A stretch of 64,000 nt of DNA from Plasmodiophora brassicae (GCA_036867785.1 CP145424.1:248001-312000), one strand, 5' to 3'. Counted from the first letter of the stretch, positions 42,867 to 53,605 are shown. Numbers and translations are program-made. The notes: generated by a model not told the origin, from the letters alone.

Positions 42867-44336
42867 ATGTATGCGACAAGTGTTGCGTCGTACGTGGTGT
42901 ATCCGGTCCTGACGGCGGTGTTCGTCGTGTACTACAGCGTCGTGCTGGTGCTGTTCTGGAGGCGATGGCGCCTGAGCCCGATCCGGCACATGATGCCGAA
43001 GCACATGTTCCTGGCCAGCGTGTTCGCAGCGTGCTTCTCGACGCTGATCTGCTTCGTCCACATCGTCAACGATACCATCAGCTACTTTGCGTTCATAATC
43101 ATATGCCAGATCCCGTTCTGTCTCACGTGCGATATCTACGTTGTCATTGGCGCGTCGCTGTACCTGGCATTCAATAAGACCCAGGACCAGCTGAAGCTGA
43201 ACGCCCTCGCGCAACAACGAGGTGACGTCGACAGGCAGATGGAGATCGCCAGGTGGATCCGGGTTTCGAACACACTGCTGAAGCCGCGCACTGGCGTCAT
43301 CTTTATGGCAATCAGCGTGTCCGCCCAGGTCCTTGTGCAGACGGTCTACGGGTTGTATCACTGGGCCGACGTATCCAACACGTTGGCGGACGCCGACAAC
43401 GCGAACCCATACGTGTCAACATTCACGAACGTCGCGGTTTACAAAAGCCTTGTCAACACGCTGATCTTCGTCATTCTCGCGTTTCGCCTGCGAATCGTCG
43501 TTGACGCACATGGCATGAAACAGAACCTGAAGCGCATCGGTAAGTGGTCGCTGATCGGCTTCGCGGTCTACCTGGCGCTGTACCCGTTCACGAAGTATTT
43601 CGTGTTCAACCCGTCGAATCCCATCACGGCCGTGATCGCCTGCATCGTGTTCACGTTCTCGGCCACGATCCCGGTCTGGCAGACGTATCAGCCGGATCAC
43701 ACTGCTGTCGACGACGCCACCCACATCAAGCTGAACATGTTCGAGAAGCTGCTGAATACCAAGGCCGGATATGACGCCTTCTACGACCAGCTCACGAGGG
43801 AGTTCGCCGTTGAGAACCTCCTGTTCTGGACCGAGACGGAAACCTTCCGAAAGTCGTTTCAGTCGGGGCGGGGTATAATTCGACAAGGGTTCTTCCCGGA
43901 TCATCAGGCGGGATCCGTTTCGCTTCCGGCGGACACTGGTCGGGTAGACCTGCCTAACGGGAAGGATGCTGATTCTGCCGCGCAGATGGCCAGGTCGATC
44001 TACGCCAAGTACATTGGCAATGACGCGCCTCTGGAAGTGAATCTGTCAAGCGACCTGTTCCGGTACTATCGGGCCTTCTTCGAGAGCGGCGACGATATAA
44101 CAACGAAGGACGGTTTCGGCCCGCTTCTGTTCGCCAGGGCATCCGCCTGCATTCTGGCGCTGATGGAGTCGAACTCGCTCGCGCATTTCAAGGTTCGCCA
44201 CGCGGCCGTCTGGCAAGGGTTCCTGGACTCTCTCCAGGAGGCGACCGTACTGGACCGGTTCACAATCGGGGTAGATGACAGCATCACGCCCAACCGCCCA
44301 GATGCGGGCACCTCTCACTCACCATCAATCGCGTAA
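42867..44336 (+). CDS. Seven-transmembrane protein with C-terminal RGS domain (copy 1)
   Basis: The start at 42867 (MYATSVASYVVYPVL) is chosen to match copy 2; the product is 489 aa in one exon. Seven hydrophobic spans fill about residues 8-310, with conserved loops FWRRWRLSPIRHMMPKHMF and AFRLRIVVDAHGMKQNLKRI. Residues of about 290-450 are an RGS domain (FEKLLNTKAGYDAFYDQLTR, EFAVENLLFWTETETFRKSF ... ARSIYAKYIG). Such receptors speed GTP hydrolysis by G-alpha in fungi and plants. The long loop between the RGS halves (QGFFPDHQAG to DSAAQ) is the part most unlike copy 2. Confidence 0.85.
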   Translation: MYATSVASYVVYPVLTAVFVVYYSVVLVLFWRRWRLSPIRHMMPKHMFLASVFAACFSTLICFVHIVNDTISYFAFIIICQIPFCLTCDIYVVIGASLYLAFNKTQDQLKLNALAQQRGDVDRQMEIARWIRVSNTLLKPRTGVIFMAISVSAQVLVQTVYGLYHWADVSNTLADADNANPYVSTFTNVAVYKSLVNTLIFVILAFRLRIVVDAHGMKQNLKRIGKWSLIGFAVYLALYPFTKYFVFNPSNPITAVIACIVFTFSATIPVWQTYQPDHTAVDDATHIKLNMFEKLLNTKAGYDAFYDQLTREFAVENLLFWTETETFRKSFQSGRGIIRQGFFPDHQAGSVSLPADTGRVDLPNGKDADSAAQMARSIYAKYIGNDAPLEVNLSSDLFRYYRAFFESGDDITTKDGFGPLLFARASACILALMESNSLAHFKVRHAAVWQGFLDSLQEATVLDRFTIGVDDSITPNRPDAGTSHSPSIA

Positions 44337-44429
44337 TAAACGCACCAAAGCATCGCTGCCGGGATACGGGCGCGCGTGACGACGATCCCCATGTGGTACC
44401 TTTAATACTCAGCTGAGCCCGCCAGCTCG

Positions 44430-45875
44430 ATGTATGCGAAGGATGCGGCCGGGTTCGTGGTCTACCCTGTGCTGTCGTCGCTGTTCGCTGTGTACTACAG
44501 CGTCGTGCTGGTGCTGTTCTGGAGGCGGCGGCGGCTGAGCCCGATCCGACACATGATGCCGCGGCACATGTTCCTGGCCAGCGTGTTCGCAGCGGCGTTC
44601 TCGTTCCTGATCCTGTTCACGCACATCGTCAACGATTCAATCAGCTACTTCGCGTTCATCCTGATAACACAGACGCCGTTCTGCATCAGCTGCGACATCT
44701 ACGTTGTGATCAGCGCGTCGCTGTACCTGGCGTTCAACAGGACCCAAGACCAGCTGAAGCTCGCGCAGCCAGGCGCCGACGGCAGCAGCAGGCAGCGAAG
44801 TATCGCCAGGTGGATCCACGTCTCAAACGTTCTTCTCAAGCCTCGTATCGGCGCCGTCTTCATGCTGGTCAGCGTGTCGGTACAACTCCTCGTCCAAATC
44901 ATCTACGGGTGGCACCACTGGGACGACGTATCCGTCAGTATGGCGTACGCTGACATATCGAACCCATTCGTGGCGACGTTCACGAACGTGGCTATCTACA
45001 AAAGCCTCGTCAACACTGTGCTCTTCGTCATCCTGGCATTCCGCCTGCGAATCGTGGTGGACGCGCATGGCATGAAACAGAACCTGAAGCGTATCGGCAA
45101 GTGGGTTCTGTTTGGTTTCACGATCTACTTGGCGATGTACCCGTTCGGTGACTACTTCGCGTTCAACCCGACGAGCCCGATCATCGCAGCTCTGGCCTTC
45201 ATCGTGTTCACATTCTCGGCAACGATCCCGGTCTGGCAGACGACCCAGCCTGAACACATTGCCATCGAGGACATCACCCAGGCCAAGGCCAACCTGTTCG
45301 AGAAGCTGTTGAACACGAAGCCTGGGTATGAGGCCTTCCGAGAACAACTGACCAGGGAGTTCGCCATCGAGAACCTCCTGTTCTGGACCGAGACGGAAGC
45401 GTTCCGAAAGTCGTTCCTGGCTGGGCGCCCTCATGTGATTCGCCAGGGGTTCTTCCCCGACGCGGGTTCCGCTCTCGGCGCAGCCGATCAGGGCAGCGAC
45501 AGGGACGTGCGCCCCTTCGCAGACATGGCAACGTCGATCTACTCCAAGTTCATTGCCCAGGAGGCGCCGTTGCAGGTCAACCTGTCCAGTGACCTGTTCC
45601 GATACTATCATGCGTTCTTCGAGGGCGGTGAAGACATCGCGGGCAAGGACGGGTTCGGGCCGCTCCTGTTCGCCAGGGCCTCCGCCTGTATCCTGGCGCT
45701 GATGGAGTCGAACTCGCTGGCGTACTTCAAGGTCCACCGTCCGGACATCTGGCAAGGATTCCTGGACTCGCTCCAGGAGGAGTCCGTACTGGATCGGTTT
45801 ACAATCGGGGTAGATGATAACACCATGCCGTTCCGCACAGGTGCTAGCAATTCTCACTCGCCATCAACCGCGTAA
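44430..45875 (+). CDS. Seven-transmembrane protein with C-terminal RGS domain (copy 2)
   Basis: 481 aa in one exon, a tandem duplicate of the previous gene only 93 bases downstream. The same seven spans and the same landmark loops are present (FWRRRRLSPIRHMMPRHMF, AFRLRIVVDAHGMKQNLKRI). The RGS part reads FEKLLNTKPGYEAFREQLTR, EFAIENLLFWTETEAFRKSF and DMATSIYSKFIAQEAPLQV. Substitutions are spread evenly and the frame is intact, so both copies are likely functional. Third-base changes dominate in the shared blocks, consistent with purifying selection. The 500 bases after it (45876-46374) show no gene. Confidence 0.85.
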   Translation: MYAKDAAGFVVYPVLSSLFAVYYSVVLVLFWRRRRLSPIRHMMPRHMFLASVFAAAFSFLILFTHIVNDSISYFAFILITQTPFCISCDIYVVISASLYLAFNRTQDQLKLAQPGADGSSRQRSIARWIHVSNVLLKPRIGAVFMLVSVSVQLLVQIIYGWHHWDDVSVSMAYADISNPFVATFTNVAIYKSLVNTVLFVILAFRLRIVVDAHGMKQNLKRIGKWVLFGFTIYLAMYPFGDYFAFNPTSPIIAALAFIVFTFSATIPVWQTTQPEHIAIEDITQAKANLFEKLLNTKPGYEAFREQLTREFAIENLLFWTETEAFRKSFLAGRPHVIRQGFFPDAGSALGAADQGSDRDVRPFADMATSIYSKFIAQEAPLQVNLSSDLFRYYHAFFEGGEDIAGKDGFGPLLFARASACILALMESNSLAYFKVHRPDIWQGFLDSLQEESVLDRFTIGVDDNTMPFRTGASNSHSPSTA

Positions 45876-46374
45876 TACACAGTGGCTGGCGAAAGAACCT
45901 CTGGCTTTGCAAGCGACGGACGGAATTGCAATGCAATATCATGTGGAAGGACGTGACGCGAAATGCACTTGGCCAAAAGCTGGTTGGACGTTCGCAGGAA
46001 GTCGAACGTCGCTGTCCACCGCTGGACTGATGCTTTGCGTTGGCATCCAGAACGCTGTAAACTACTGAGTGGAAATCACCAATACCGAACACCTAGCCAT
46101 TTGCGAATAGATCATGTGCCTTCCACGGTCGTCGAACGAAGCAGCTGAAGCAGCTGAAGCAGCTCTTGGGTTGATCCGCATTACCTATATGCGAGACTTA
46201 TGATTCTCTTGAAAGTTAAACATACCCGTGCGCCAACGAAATTTACGGGGCATGGGCCCTCCATCGATGCAGAAATGACACACCGCCATCCCTGTTCCTC
46301 AAGAAATCCAACAAGATCCCGAATGTTCACTGTGAGGAACTCGAAAAACCTACCCATTCAGACGCAAAGTGTCA

Positions 46375-47100
46375 TGGTTCATATTGGCATGCATCAGGGT
46401 GGCACCGGCGACAGCGCGCCATGGGTTCGCCCAATCCTGCGGGACCTGGTCGACGACGTACACATATACCGGCCCCTGCCGATGAACATTGTAGATTCGA
46501 GGCCAGCGTACCAACGCCTTGTTGGTGCCGCCGTGCATAACGACCTGCAGCGTGAGATCGGACGAAAGGTTGCGGCATCCTTTGTCAACGGGGAAGCGAG
46601 CATCACCTTGATCAACAATGGGCACTTCACCTGGGACGGCGATAACGTGCTGGACTGGGACGTTCGCTGGAGCGATATTCACGGTGACGCGGTTGTCGAG
46701 ATGCTAGTGAATGCACCCGGCATCGTTGGCGACCTGCCCATGAAGCCTAAACCACGGCTGTTGACGCCGCTCCAGAAAGTGGCAGCGTTCGGTAGAGCGC
46801 GGGTCGTTGACCTGCTACTGGGCGTCCCCGACAATAAGGTCGACGCAGGCACCGGGGCACATGGTGGCACAGATCTGCATAGGTGCTGTGATAGATCGAA
46901 CACGGAGCGGACGTTAACGCGCTTGAACCGCTGCGCCTGGCGGCGCGACACCCAGTGCACGATCACGTTATCCCTTGCTACTGGAGAACGGGGCGCGGGT
47001 GAATGCCAAGGACAGAAACCGGCAGACACCGCTTGGATCACGCTAGGGCTGCAGGACAACATGATCGCTTTGAGCCCCAGCTAGAAATTGACAAGGTGAC
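46375..47100 (+). pseudogene. Decayed ankyrin-repeat gene
   Basis: A frame from 46375 (MVHIGMHQGGTGDSAPWVRP) runs through LLTPLQKVAAFGRARVVDLL, an ankyrin-like unit. Further ankyrin pieces follow in other frames: LEPLRLAARHPVHDHVI, LLLENGARVNAKDRNRQTP and LDHARAAGQHD. No introns of plausible size reconcile them, so at least two or three frameshifts are implied. The first half may still be expressed as a short protein. Confidence 0.5.
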
Positions 47101-47222
47101 CGCAAACCGACGGGCCCTGTCGATCGTTACACTGATCATCCTCAACGTTGCCGGCCGATGTGTGCCAGCCTTACACACCCAGAGTCAGCAACGAACGCGG
47201 GGCGGTGTATCCCATAATTGTT

Positions 47223-48593
47223 TCATATGAGGGACCCTGCAATTAATTTGGAGGTGTTTGATGGTTTCGGGCGTCCATACCGTGAAAACGCCCAGGTCAC
47301 GATGGCCGAGAGGCCAACGGTCGCAATGCTGACCGAGTGGGCGGCAGTCAAGTTGACCATGGTGAGCAACGGGAACACGATCCTGCCAACGGAGCCCGCC
47401 GTCGTTAACCACCCCATGACACCTCCTTGCGGACGCGACCCCATCAACTGCGAGTACGTCGAGATCGTCAGCACCTGGGTGATTGGTGAGCCAACGGACC
47501 AGATCAGGCCCGTGCCAAAGATCAGGAACGGCATTCGGTCGTTCATGACTGGCGGAAGAAGCAGAATGGAGCCAGACACGATTGCGCCCATGCCGAAGAT
47601 GAGTAGCGAGTCGCTTGAAAAGTACGCGCTCATGTACCGCAGGGACAGGAAAGTGGCCGTCCCGACCAGGCCCAGCATCAGAAGGAACTCGGAGCTGTCG
47701 TCAACGGCATCAGCGTCATCGCTGTTGACGCGCTGGTGCTCTTCGGCGGCGATCGTCTCGGCAATGCCGACGACCCCGCGCAGGGATACGTTCAGGAAGA
47801 AGAACAGCGCGAACGCAACGTCTAGCCTTGACCACGCCCAAGGCGATGCAACATGGCCGAGTAGTCGACGAACGCGTTCCCATCGGGACTCGTCTGGCGT
47901 CGTCATCGTCGTCGTCGTCGTTTCGACGTGCTGGTCACCAGACGGGTGGTACTTGTCGACGCGCGGCATGACGAGCACGAGCAGAAGGATCATGACCGTG
48001 TTCAACACCATGATGACCAGGCCAGGTATGTACACGTCATCGAGGCGCCAGTTGGGGGACCCGGCAGGTGCCATTTTTCGAATCAGCATCGGCAGGATCG
48101 GTGACAGCGACATGCCGACGAATTGCATCAGCGTGTTCCAGCCGATGTAATCCGTTCGTTCTTCGGGGCGGCTGATCTTCACAACGAACGCACGCGTGGC
48201 CGACAGCGTCCCACTACCGAACCCTGATATGAACCTGGATGCGAGGACGAGTTGGACGGCGGCCAGGCCGTCTCCGACGTAAGCGCCGGCCATATACATG
48301 ATGCTGCCGAAGATGGTGATCGACGTCGATACAAGGAGAGTGTTCCGCGTCGAGTTCGTCCAGTCGACCATGTAGCCGTACGGGATGGAGGAGACCAGGC
48401 GCCCAACGGAGAAGAGGGACACAGCTAGTGCTAGCTGCCGGCGCGCGTCTTGGTGAGACGATATCAGTTGGTGCAGGTACGGCCAGAGGCCCGCCATGAC
48501 GATCCCGCGCGAGCATTCCGAAAGGAACGTTTGCCCGAGAACAATGAACAGGCTAGCCGAAATCCTCTGCTTGTTTGGCGAGCTGGGCGGCAT
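47223..48593 (-). CDS. Major facilitator superfamily transporter, MFSD8/CLN7-like
   Basis: 456 aa from the ATG at 48593 (MPPSSPNKQRISASLFIVLG); a GTG at 48653 would extend it. Twelve spans are expected, and at least ten are evident. The first-loop motif is FSVGRLVSSIPYGYMVDWTN, and the block RFISGFGSGTLSATRAFV corresponds to MFS helix 4-5. This order and the GLWPYLHQL helix recall MFSD8 (CLN7), a lysosomal carrier, but I would not insist on the subfamily. A hydrophilic central loop (HPSGDQHVETTTTTMTTPDE) separates the two halves, as usual. Confidence 0.75.
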   Translation of the reverse strand: MPPSSPNKQRISASLFIVLGQTFLSECSRGIVMAGLWPYLHQLISSHQDARRQLALAVSLFSVGRLVSSIPYGYMVDWTNSTRNTLLVSTSITIFGSIMYMAGAYVGDGLAAVQLVLASRFISGFGSGTLSATRAFVVKISRPEERTDYIGWNTLMQFVGMSLSPILPMLIRKMAPAGSPNWRLDDVYIPGLVIMVLNTVMILLLVLVMPRVDKYHPSGDQHVETTTTTMTTPDESRWERVRRLLGHVASPWAWSRLDVAFALFFFLNVSLRGVVGIAETIAAEEHQRVNSDDADAVDDSSEFLLMLGLVGTATFLSLRYMSAYFSSDSLLIFGMGAIVSGSILLLPPVMNDRMPFLIFGTGLIWSVGSPITQVLTISTYSQLMGSRPQGGVMGWLTTAGSVGRIVFPLLTMVNLTAAHSVSIATVGLSAIVTWAFSRYGRPKPSNTSKLIAGSLI

Positions 48594-48653
48594 GGTAAAT
48601 AGGGGTCTGTTGTCGATATGTCGCGTCGGTTTCCCAAGTGGAAAATGATTCAC

Positions 48654-50123
48654 TTATATGGGTCGATCTCCAACCATGACTCACAGCGGGCGCCATAGGC
48701 ACGTCCCACTGCTGACTCATGTGGACCGTCATTAGACGTCAAACCCACTTGCCCACAGACGGCTCTGTAAAACAGCCAATGCCAATGGCGGTGCAGTACT
48801 TCACGACGTATGGTTCCCATCCGTTAACAATTCCGCTCATCGATTTAGCAGCTGAGAGATCTTTTCAACGATTGACATGACATGTCGTTAATATCCAGCC
48901 GTACGCCGGCAACGGCACTCAGCCAAGTCGAGTGGCGAGCAGGCGACAGTGCGCACGGTGCCCCCGATGTGCGGCAGACCGGGGAGTCACAGCATCCGAA
49001 GAGAAGTGGACGACGTGCGTCCAGAGTCTGGCATGCAACGCTTCACATGGGCAGGTTTATGGCGCCTAGAGGCGGGGTCCCGCCCTTGATGCGGTCCACA
49101 TGTCTCGTAGGATGTTATCGATGGCCACGCGTCGTACAGATCGTCGCGTCAGCGTCCAGGCGCGTGCACCTGCTTGAGGCCGACAGTCGCCCTGCAGACG
49201 ACGTCGACGCGTATACTAACATCCCACCGGTCGTATCCTTGCATGTCGCGCTGAATCATGGGCATGTTCGTTCAATCCGTCAGCGCGGAACGACGCCTCG
49301 CAGGAAGAAGCCGCTCTCCGTAGTGACCCATCTGACGGTGCTGAGGGTGAGGATGCAGGGACCCACATCGTCTCGCTTCCAGATGTGACGGTCTGCGAAC
49401 GGGGAGTTCGCTGCGTCCGTTGGCGACGTTGTCGCCCGTTCGGTCTGCATCATTCTGACGTACGTACGAACGTACTCTGGTCGCATGCCTGTCTGGATCA
49501 CGGACGGACCTCGAATTTATTGTCATCCAAACATCGCCAATTATCACCGATCTCTGGGCAATATCCAGATATTCCTGCCCGCGCATTGCCCGATTGAGTT
49601 TTTACTGGGGATGATCAAGCGGCGGCTTCATCGGATTAGGCCCTCGCTTCGTGCATGAACAACGTCGGGTATTCATAAAAAAGGTCCACAATCTGATGTG
49701 CGGAGTGCTTCTTGTAGATACGGTGAGTCACCTTGCGGGAGCAACTGAACCGTCGCGTTCGTATTACTGGGTCCAGTGCGATATGGTCGAGAGAGAGAGA
49801 CTTTCCATACATGAACACAAGCCGCCGGATCCGCCTCGCGACACCGTATACGACCGTGGTCCCTCCCGCCAGGCGCACGGCGTCAGCAATACAGGACGTT
49901 GACCCGTGGGTCACCGACGCCGATGACTCATCGGAACGGTGACCCGTTTGATAGGCCCGTGCGCGCGTCACTGCAGTGCCGCGCGTTGACGTACGCAGGC
50001 GGCAGGCGACGTTCGCCCTACCGTCAGTCTATATTTTAAGGTCGAGCCGCGCAGCACAGTCGTGAGCTGCAGGTCGTGCCGCGCCGCCTCCTACATCTAA
50101 TTCCTACACCCAAAACGGCTCCC
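48654..50123. other. Long gap without a clear gene
   Basis: About 1.5 kb with overlapping medium frames on both strands, none with recognisable motifs or consistent codon use. It lies between the MFS gene and the chitin-binding gene and must contain their promoters (the latter near 50030, TATATTTTAAG). Confidence 0.45.
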
Positions 50124-50927
50124 ATGCGCCGCCTGATCGCCACGCTCGTCCTTATCGTCGTCGCCAGCGACGCGTACGCCCAGACGCAGCGCCTGTTCAT
50201 CAATGCGTTCAACAACGGCCCGTCGACGACGTCGGTGAACGCCCTGAACCTGCAGCAGACGATCGCGAACGCGCAGGCGTCCATCAGCCAGAATCGCCTG
50301 CAGATCCTGACGACGCCCGGCAAGCCGACGACGTTCATGACGCAGCTGGCCACGCCCGGCCAGTGCCTGCTGATCCCGCCGCAGGCGAACATCGACACGA
50401 TCTTCAGCGTCCTGATGCAGGCGCCGCCCGGCGTCGACATGTCCATCACGCTGCAGACGGGCACGGTCGGGTGCGGCGGCCAGGTCAACAACTCGGCCGT
50501 CGTCCGCCTCAGCGACTACAACGCGCTGGACGGCCAGATCGCGTTCGTGCGCATCCCGCTGATCGACTTCAACATGGGCAACATCGACTACTTCAACGGG
50601 CGGGCGCGCGCGGTCATGTTCCAGATCCCGGCGCTGCCGTACGGGGCGGTGATCCAGTTCGGCGACATGCAGCTGATCTCGCGCCCGCGCCTCTTCCCCA
50701 TCTCGTCGTCGTTCAACGTCGGCCAGATGATCAACCAGATGCAGCAGGGGCCGCCGAACGCGCAATGGGGCAACGTGCGCACCGACGGCCGGTGCGGCGC
50801 CGGGTTCGGCTGGGCGGGGTGCAACGCCGGCCAATGCTGCTCGACGCGGGGCTGGTGCGGGTCGACCCCGATGCACTGCCTCAGCACCGGGTCCGTCCTG
50901 GGCCAGATCTCGCCGTTCCTGTTCTGA
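50124..50927 (+). CDS. Secreted protein with C-terminal hevein-type chitin-binding domain (CBM18)
   Basis: 267 aa in one exon, signal peptide MRRLIATLVLIVVASDAYAQ. Residues 20-215 form a beta-rich domain (RLFINAFNNGPSTTSVNALN, AFVRIPLIDFNMGN, GAVIQFGDMQLISRPRLFP) that may bind carbohydrate; I do not know its family. Residues of about 225-260 are a hevein-like module, RCGAGFGWAGCNAGQCCSTR followed by GWCGSTPMHC, with the eight-cysteine spacing nearly complete. It is probably a cell-wall or extracellular lectin. Together with the neighbouring hydrolase on the other strand it forms a secreted-protein pair. The start is fixed by the signal peptide. Confidence 0.78.
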   Translation: MRRLIATLVLIVVASDAYAQTQRLFINAFNNGPSTTSVNALNLQQTIANAQASISQNRLQILTTPGKPTTFMTQLATPGQCLLIPPQANIDTIFSVLMQAPPGVDMSITLQTGTVGCGGQVNNSAVVRLSDYNALDGQIAFVRIPLIDFNMGNIDYFNGRARAVMFQIPALPYGAVIQFGDMQLISRPRLFPISSSFNVGQMINQMQQGPPNAQWGNVRTDGRCGAGFGWAGCNAGQCCSTRGWCGSTPMHCLSTGSVLGQISPFLF

Positions 50928-51008
50928 CGGGACACGCGCCGGGGACCCTTAATAATCACATAAACGCAATGGACGGGGCGCAACGGCGTGCACAATGCGA
51001 ATAGTCGT

Positions 51009-52127
51009 TTACTGGACGGCGAGCAGCAGGGCGGGCAGCAGGAACAGGGTGGCCATCGAGTACGATGACGCGGCAGACGACGTCTCGTGTTCGGCATCGG
51101 CGGCCGCGTCGGCGAAGACGAGCAGGTTGCCACGGGCGGACGCGTCCTGCTCGAACCGGACGAGGACCTGCGACCTGGCGTCGGAATGCTCGTCGAAGAT
51201 GCGCATGTCGGTGTCCTTGTTGCCCTCACGTTTGTGCGAGTTGAACCAGACGAAGCCCTTGTACAGCGGGAAGCGCTGCAGGGCTCTGTCGTCGACCAGC
51301 TGGTTCCACCACAGGCTCTTCACTTCGATCTCGTGCTCCTCGCCCGTGGCCGTCTTCCAGTAGGCGGCGGTTTCGCCGACGACGAACGGCTTGTTCTTGG
51401 CGGCGGCGAACCGGTCGTAGAAGTTCCACAGCGGCTGATCGGGCCACTTCTCGCCCGTCACCGACTTGACGAAGATCTCGTCGTCGGCGACGTTGTCCGG
51501 CTGCTTGCCGACCTCGTAGTAGATATCGACGCCGACAATGTCGACGTACTGGTCGCCCGGGTAGTAGTCGTCGTAGGTCGTCGGCGACAGCGCCGCATTG
51601 GCGATGTTCGGGCACCAGAACATCGCCGCCGAGTCGCCGATGGCGTCGGCGACCATGGCCCAGTTGGCGACGAACTGCTGCGGGTTGCCGCCCCATTTGA
51701 TCTCGTGCAGGTTGAACTCGGGCCCCCATCGGACGACCATGCGCAGGCCGGCGCCCGCGAACTTCCTGACGTGGTCGACGAACTCCTGCAGTGGCTCGGG
51801 CGCGACCGGCCCGTTGTCCGCCGGCTGGATCGTCAGGTGGACCTGCGGCGGCTGCACGTTCGCGTCCGCGGCACGGTCCAGGGCGCCCTGGCAGAACTCG
51901 TCCATGATCCTCAGGTACTGGTCGCCGACGACGTTCTTGTACGGCAGGAAGACGCCCAGCATGGCCGGGTAGCGCCCGTTGACCGCCAGCCTCGCGAACG
52001 AGTTCTGCACGGGCTGATCGGGGAACACGCCAAAGTAGATGCCCGGGCGCGGGAACAGGTCCCGCTGCTCCGCGCGCGCCCGGGCGCCCACGACGAGCAG
52101 TGCGGACAGCAGCAGCAGCGCCAGCAT
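51009..52127 (-). CDS. GPI-anchored glycoside hydrolase, GH26-like
   Basis: 372 aa, single exon. The signal peptide is MLALLLLSALLVVGARARAE. A TIM-barrel style series follows: GIYFGVFPDQPVQNSFARLA, MVVRWGPEFNLHEIKWGGNP (acid/base glutamate in GPEFN), MFWCPNIANAALSPTTYDDY, YYPGDQYVDIVGVDIYY and KPFVVGETAAYWK (nucleophile-like glutamate in GET). GH26 enzymes are mostly beta-mannanases with the same R-x-GPEFN and YVD-x-VG-x-D-x-Y blocks. The C-terminus has a Ser/Ala linker and hydrophobic tail (SYSMATLFLLPALLLAVQ), typical of a GPI-anchor signal. It is likely on the plasma membrane or wall. Confidence 0.75.
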   Translation of the reverse strand: MLALLLLSALLVVGARARAEQRDLFPRPGIYFGVFPDQPVQNSFARLAVNGRYPAMLGVFLPYKNVVGDQYLRIMDEFCQGALDRAADANVQPPQVHLTIQPADNGPVAPEPLQEFVDHVRKFAGAGLRMVVRWGPEFNLHEIKWGGNPQQFVANWAMVADAIGDSAAMFWCPNIANAALSPTTYDDYYPGDQYVDIVGVDIYYEVGKQPDNVADDEIFVKSVTGEKWPDQPLWNFYDRFAAAKNKPFVVGETAAYWKTATGEEHEIEVKSLWWNQLVDDRALQRFPLYKGFVWFNSHKREGNKDTDMRIFDEHSDARSQVLVRFEQDASARGNLLVFADAAADAEHETSSAASSYSMATLFLLPALLLAVQ

Positions 52128-52390
52128 CGATGATTCGTTCTGGCGGAAACGGTCCAGATCGAACGTTCGTCGCGCCCGTGGGGGGCGTCACGGCCGGTGA
52201 GTCACGGGTCGCGGTCTTCCTACATCACATTTCGGCAGGTTTCGGTCGGCGTCGCGGCGTGCACGATGTGGCCTGGGCCGCCACTGTGCCCGGGCCAGTG
52301 TGCAGCCACGGACTCCGGCGCCGTCAGCCAAATTTGGCAGACGGCGGCACGCGCGCCAGTCGCAAGGCGCAACCCGTACGGCAGCTCGCG

Positions 52391-53234
52391 ATGATGGTGG
52401 CCGCCGTGGCGTGCGCCGCCGCCGCGCTCCTGACGGTCCTGGTGCTGCCGGCGGCCGTCGTCGACGCCGACGGGAACAGGACCGTCACGTTCTCCGCGAG
52501 GGCGCCGTCGCCCAGCGCCGGTGGGACGTCGGCGTCCGCCGCCGCCGCCGAATCGTCCGATGGCGTTGTGCGCGCCGTGGAGATTGCCACAGCGGACGTC
52601 CCGCTGGACAGGAATGCGAGCACGAAGCCCGTCGGCGATCGCCGGCTTGCACTGCGGCCGGTGACGAGGGGGCGTCTGGCGACGGCGTCGTACATGGATA
52701 TAGGCTCCCGGTTTGACGACGAGCCGGAGCCGACGCTGCGGCAGAAGGTTGTCGACGTCGTTCGCGCGCGTGCGGTACGGTGAATCGTTTCGTGGCACCT
52801 GATCTGCTCTGACTGGGGACCGGGTGCAGTGGCCGCTGATCGCACTGACAAGTGCGGCCATGGGGCCTGTTGGGTACTGGGCGATCCAGCCGGACCCGCC
52901 TGCCCCCGAGCCGCTTCTGAACCGGGAACGCATCCTGGCCCTCGCGGTCACCGCTTTTGCGGCGGTCGTCATCGATCACGCCGTACGTCGAAGCAGCGCA
53001 GGTCGAGGGACGCCGGGCACGGCGGCAGGCTCGTCGCCCAAGGGCGGGTCGTCGTCGGCCAACGCTCAGCGCACCTGCTCGCCGACGCCACCCGTGTCGT
53101 CCTCGACGATAACGATCATCGCTGTCAGCACCGTATTCGTCGTCGCCGGCGTCACCGTGATCGCGTTCGCCATCGTGTCCCGCCTGCAGGTCATGCGCCC
53201 GCTGCCCCATCCGACTAGCGCCCTCCTGGCGTAG
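52391..53234 (+). CDS. Membrane protein with signal peptide and two helices, unknown
   Basis: Exons 52391-52774 and 52830-53234 with a 55-base intron (donor GTACGG, CTGAC before GTGCAG) join to 262 aa. The start MMVAAVACAAAALLTVLVLP is a signal sequence. An Ala/Ser-rich region follows, then DEPEPTLRQKVVDVV. After the join come two hydrophobic segments (ILALAVTAFAAVVIDHAV and ITIIAVSTVFVVAGVTVIAF) with a Ser/Gly-rich linker between them. It is divergent from the GH26-like gene. I do not recognise a family. Confidence 0.5.
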
Positions 53235-53605
53235 GGGCGGGCGTATAGTTTATCGCCTTTGCCTGTAGCTATCTATCGCAGTAAATTATGTTGGTCTCTG
53301 GCGCATTGCCAATAACCTGCGGCGGCACGACGACGGCGTCGGGTTACCGACGCACAAAACAAACGCAGCGGCCGTCGGCGCGCGCGACTCGAACCGGCGA
53401 CGTCTCCAAATCGGGAGCGGGACCCCGACCGAAAAAAAATGCGCTGCCCAGCGGCGGGCGACGTGACGCGGCAGCACGAAGTGAATCCGTCGCCGTCGCC
53501 GGGCACGACTCATTTTCGGAACCGGTCGCCGGGCGGTGCGGGTCGTCGCTGCTGTCGACGGCGGCGGGGAGGCGGCGGCGCGCGCCCGCCTATGGTATCG
53601 AGGTG

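Noticed and set aside
48882-49388. 168-codon plus-strand frame in the gap before the chitin-binding gene
   Set aside because: No motif, no helix or strand pattern, and codon third positions unlike the confirmed genes.
50097-50876. Long minus-strand frame opposite the chitin-binding gene
   Set aside because: Product is Arg/Asp/His-rich with no motif; the plus strand carries the hevein domain.
51087-52133. 348-codon plus-strand frame opposite the GH26-like gene
   Set aside because: Antisense shadow of a gene with clear catalytic blocks.
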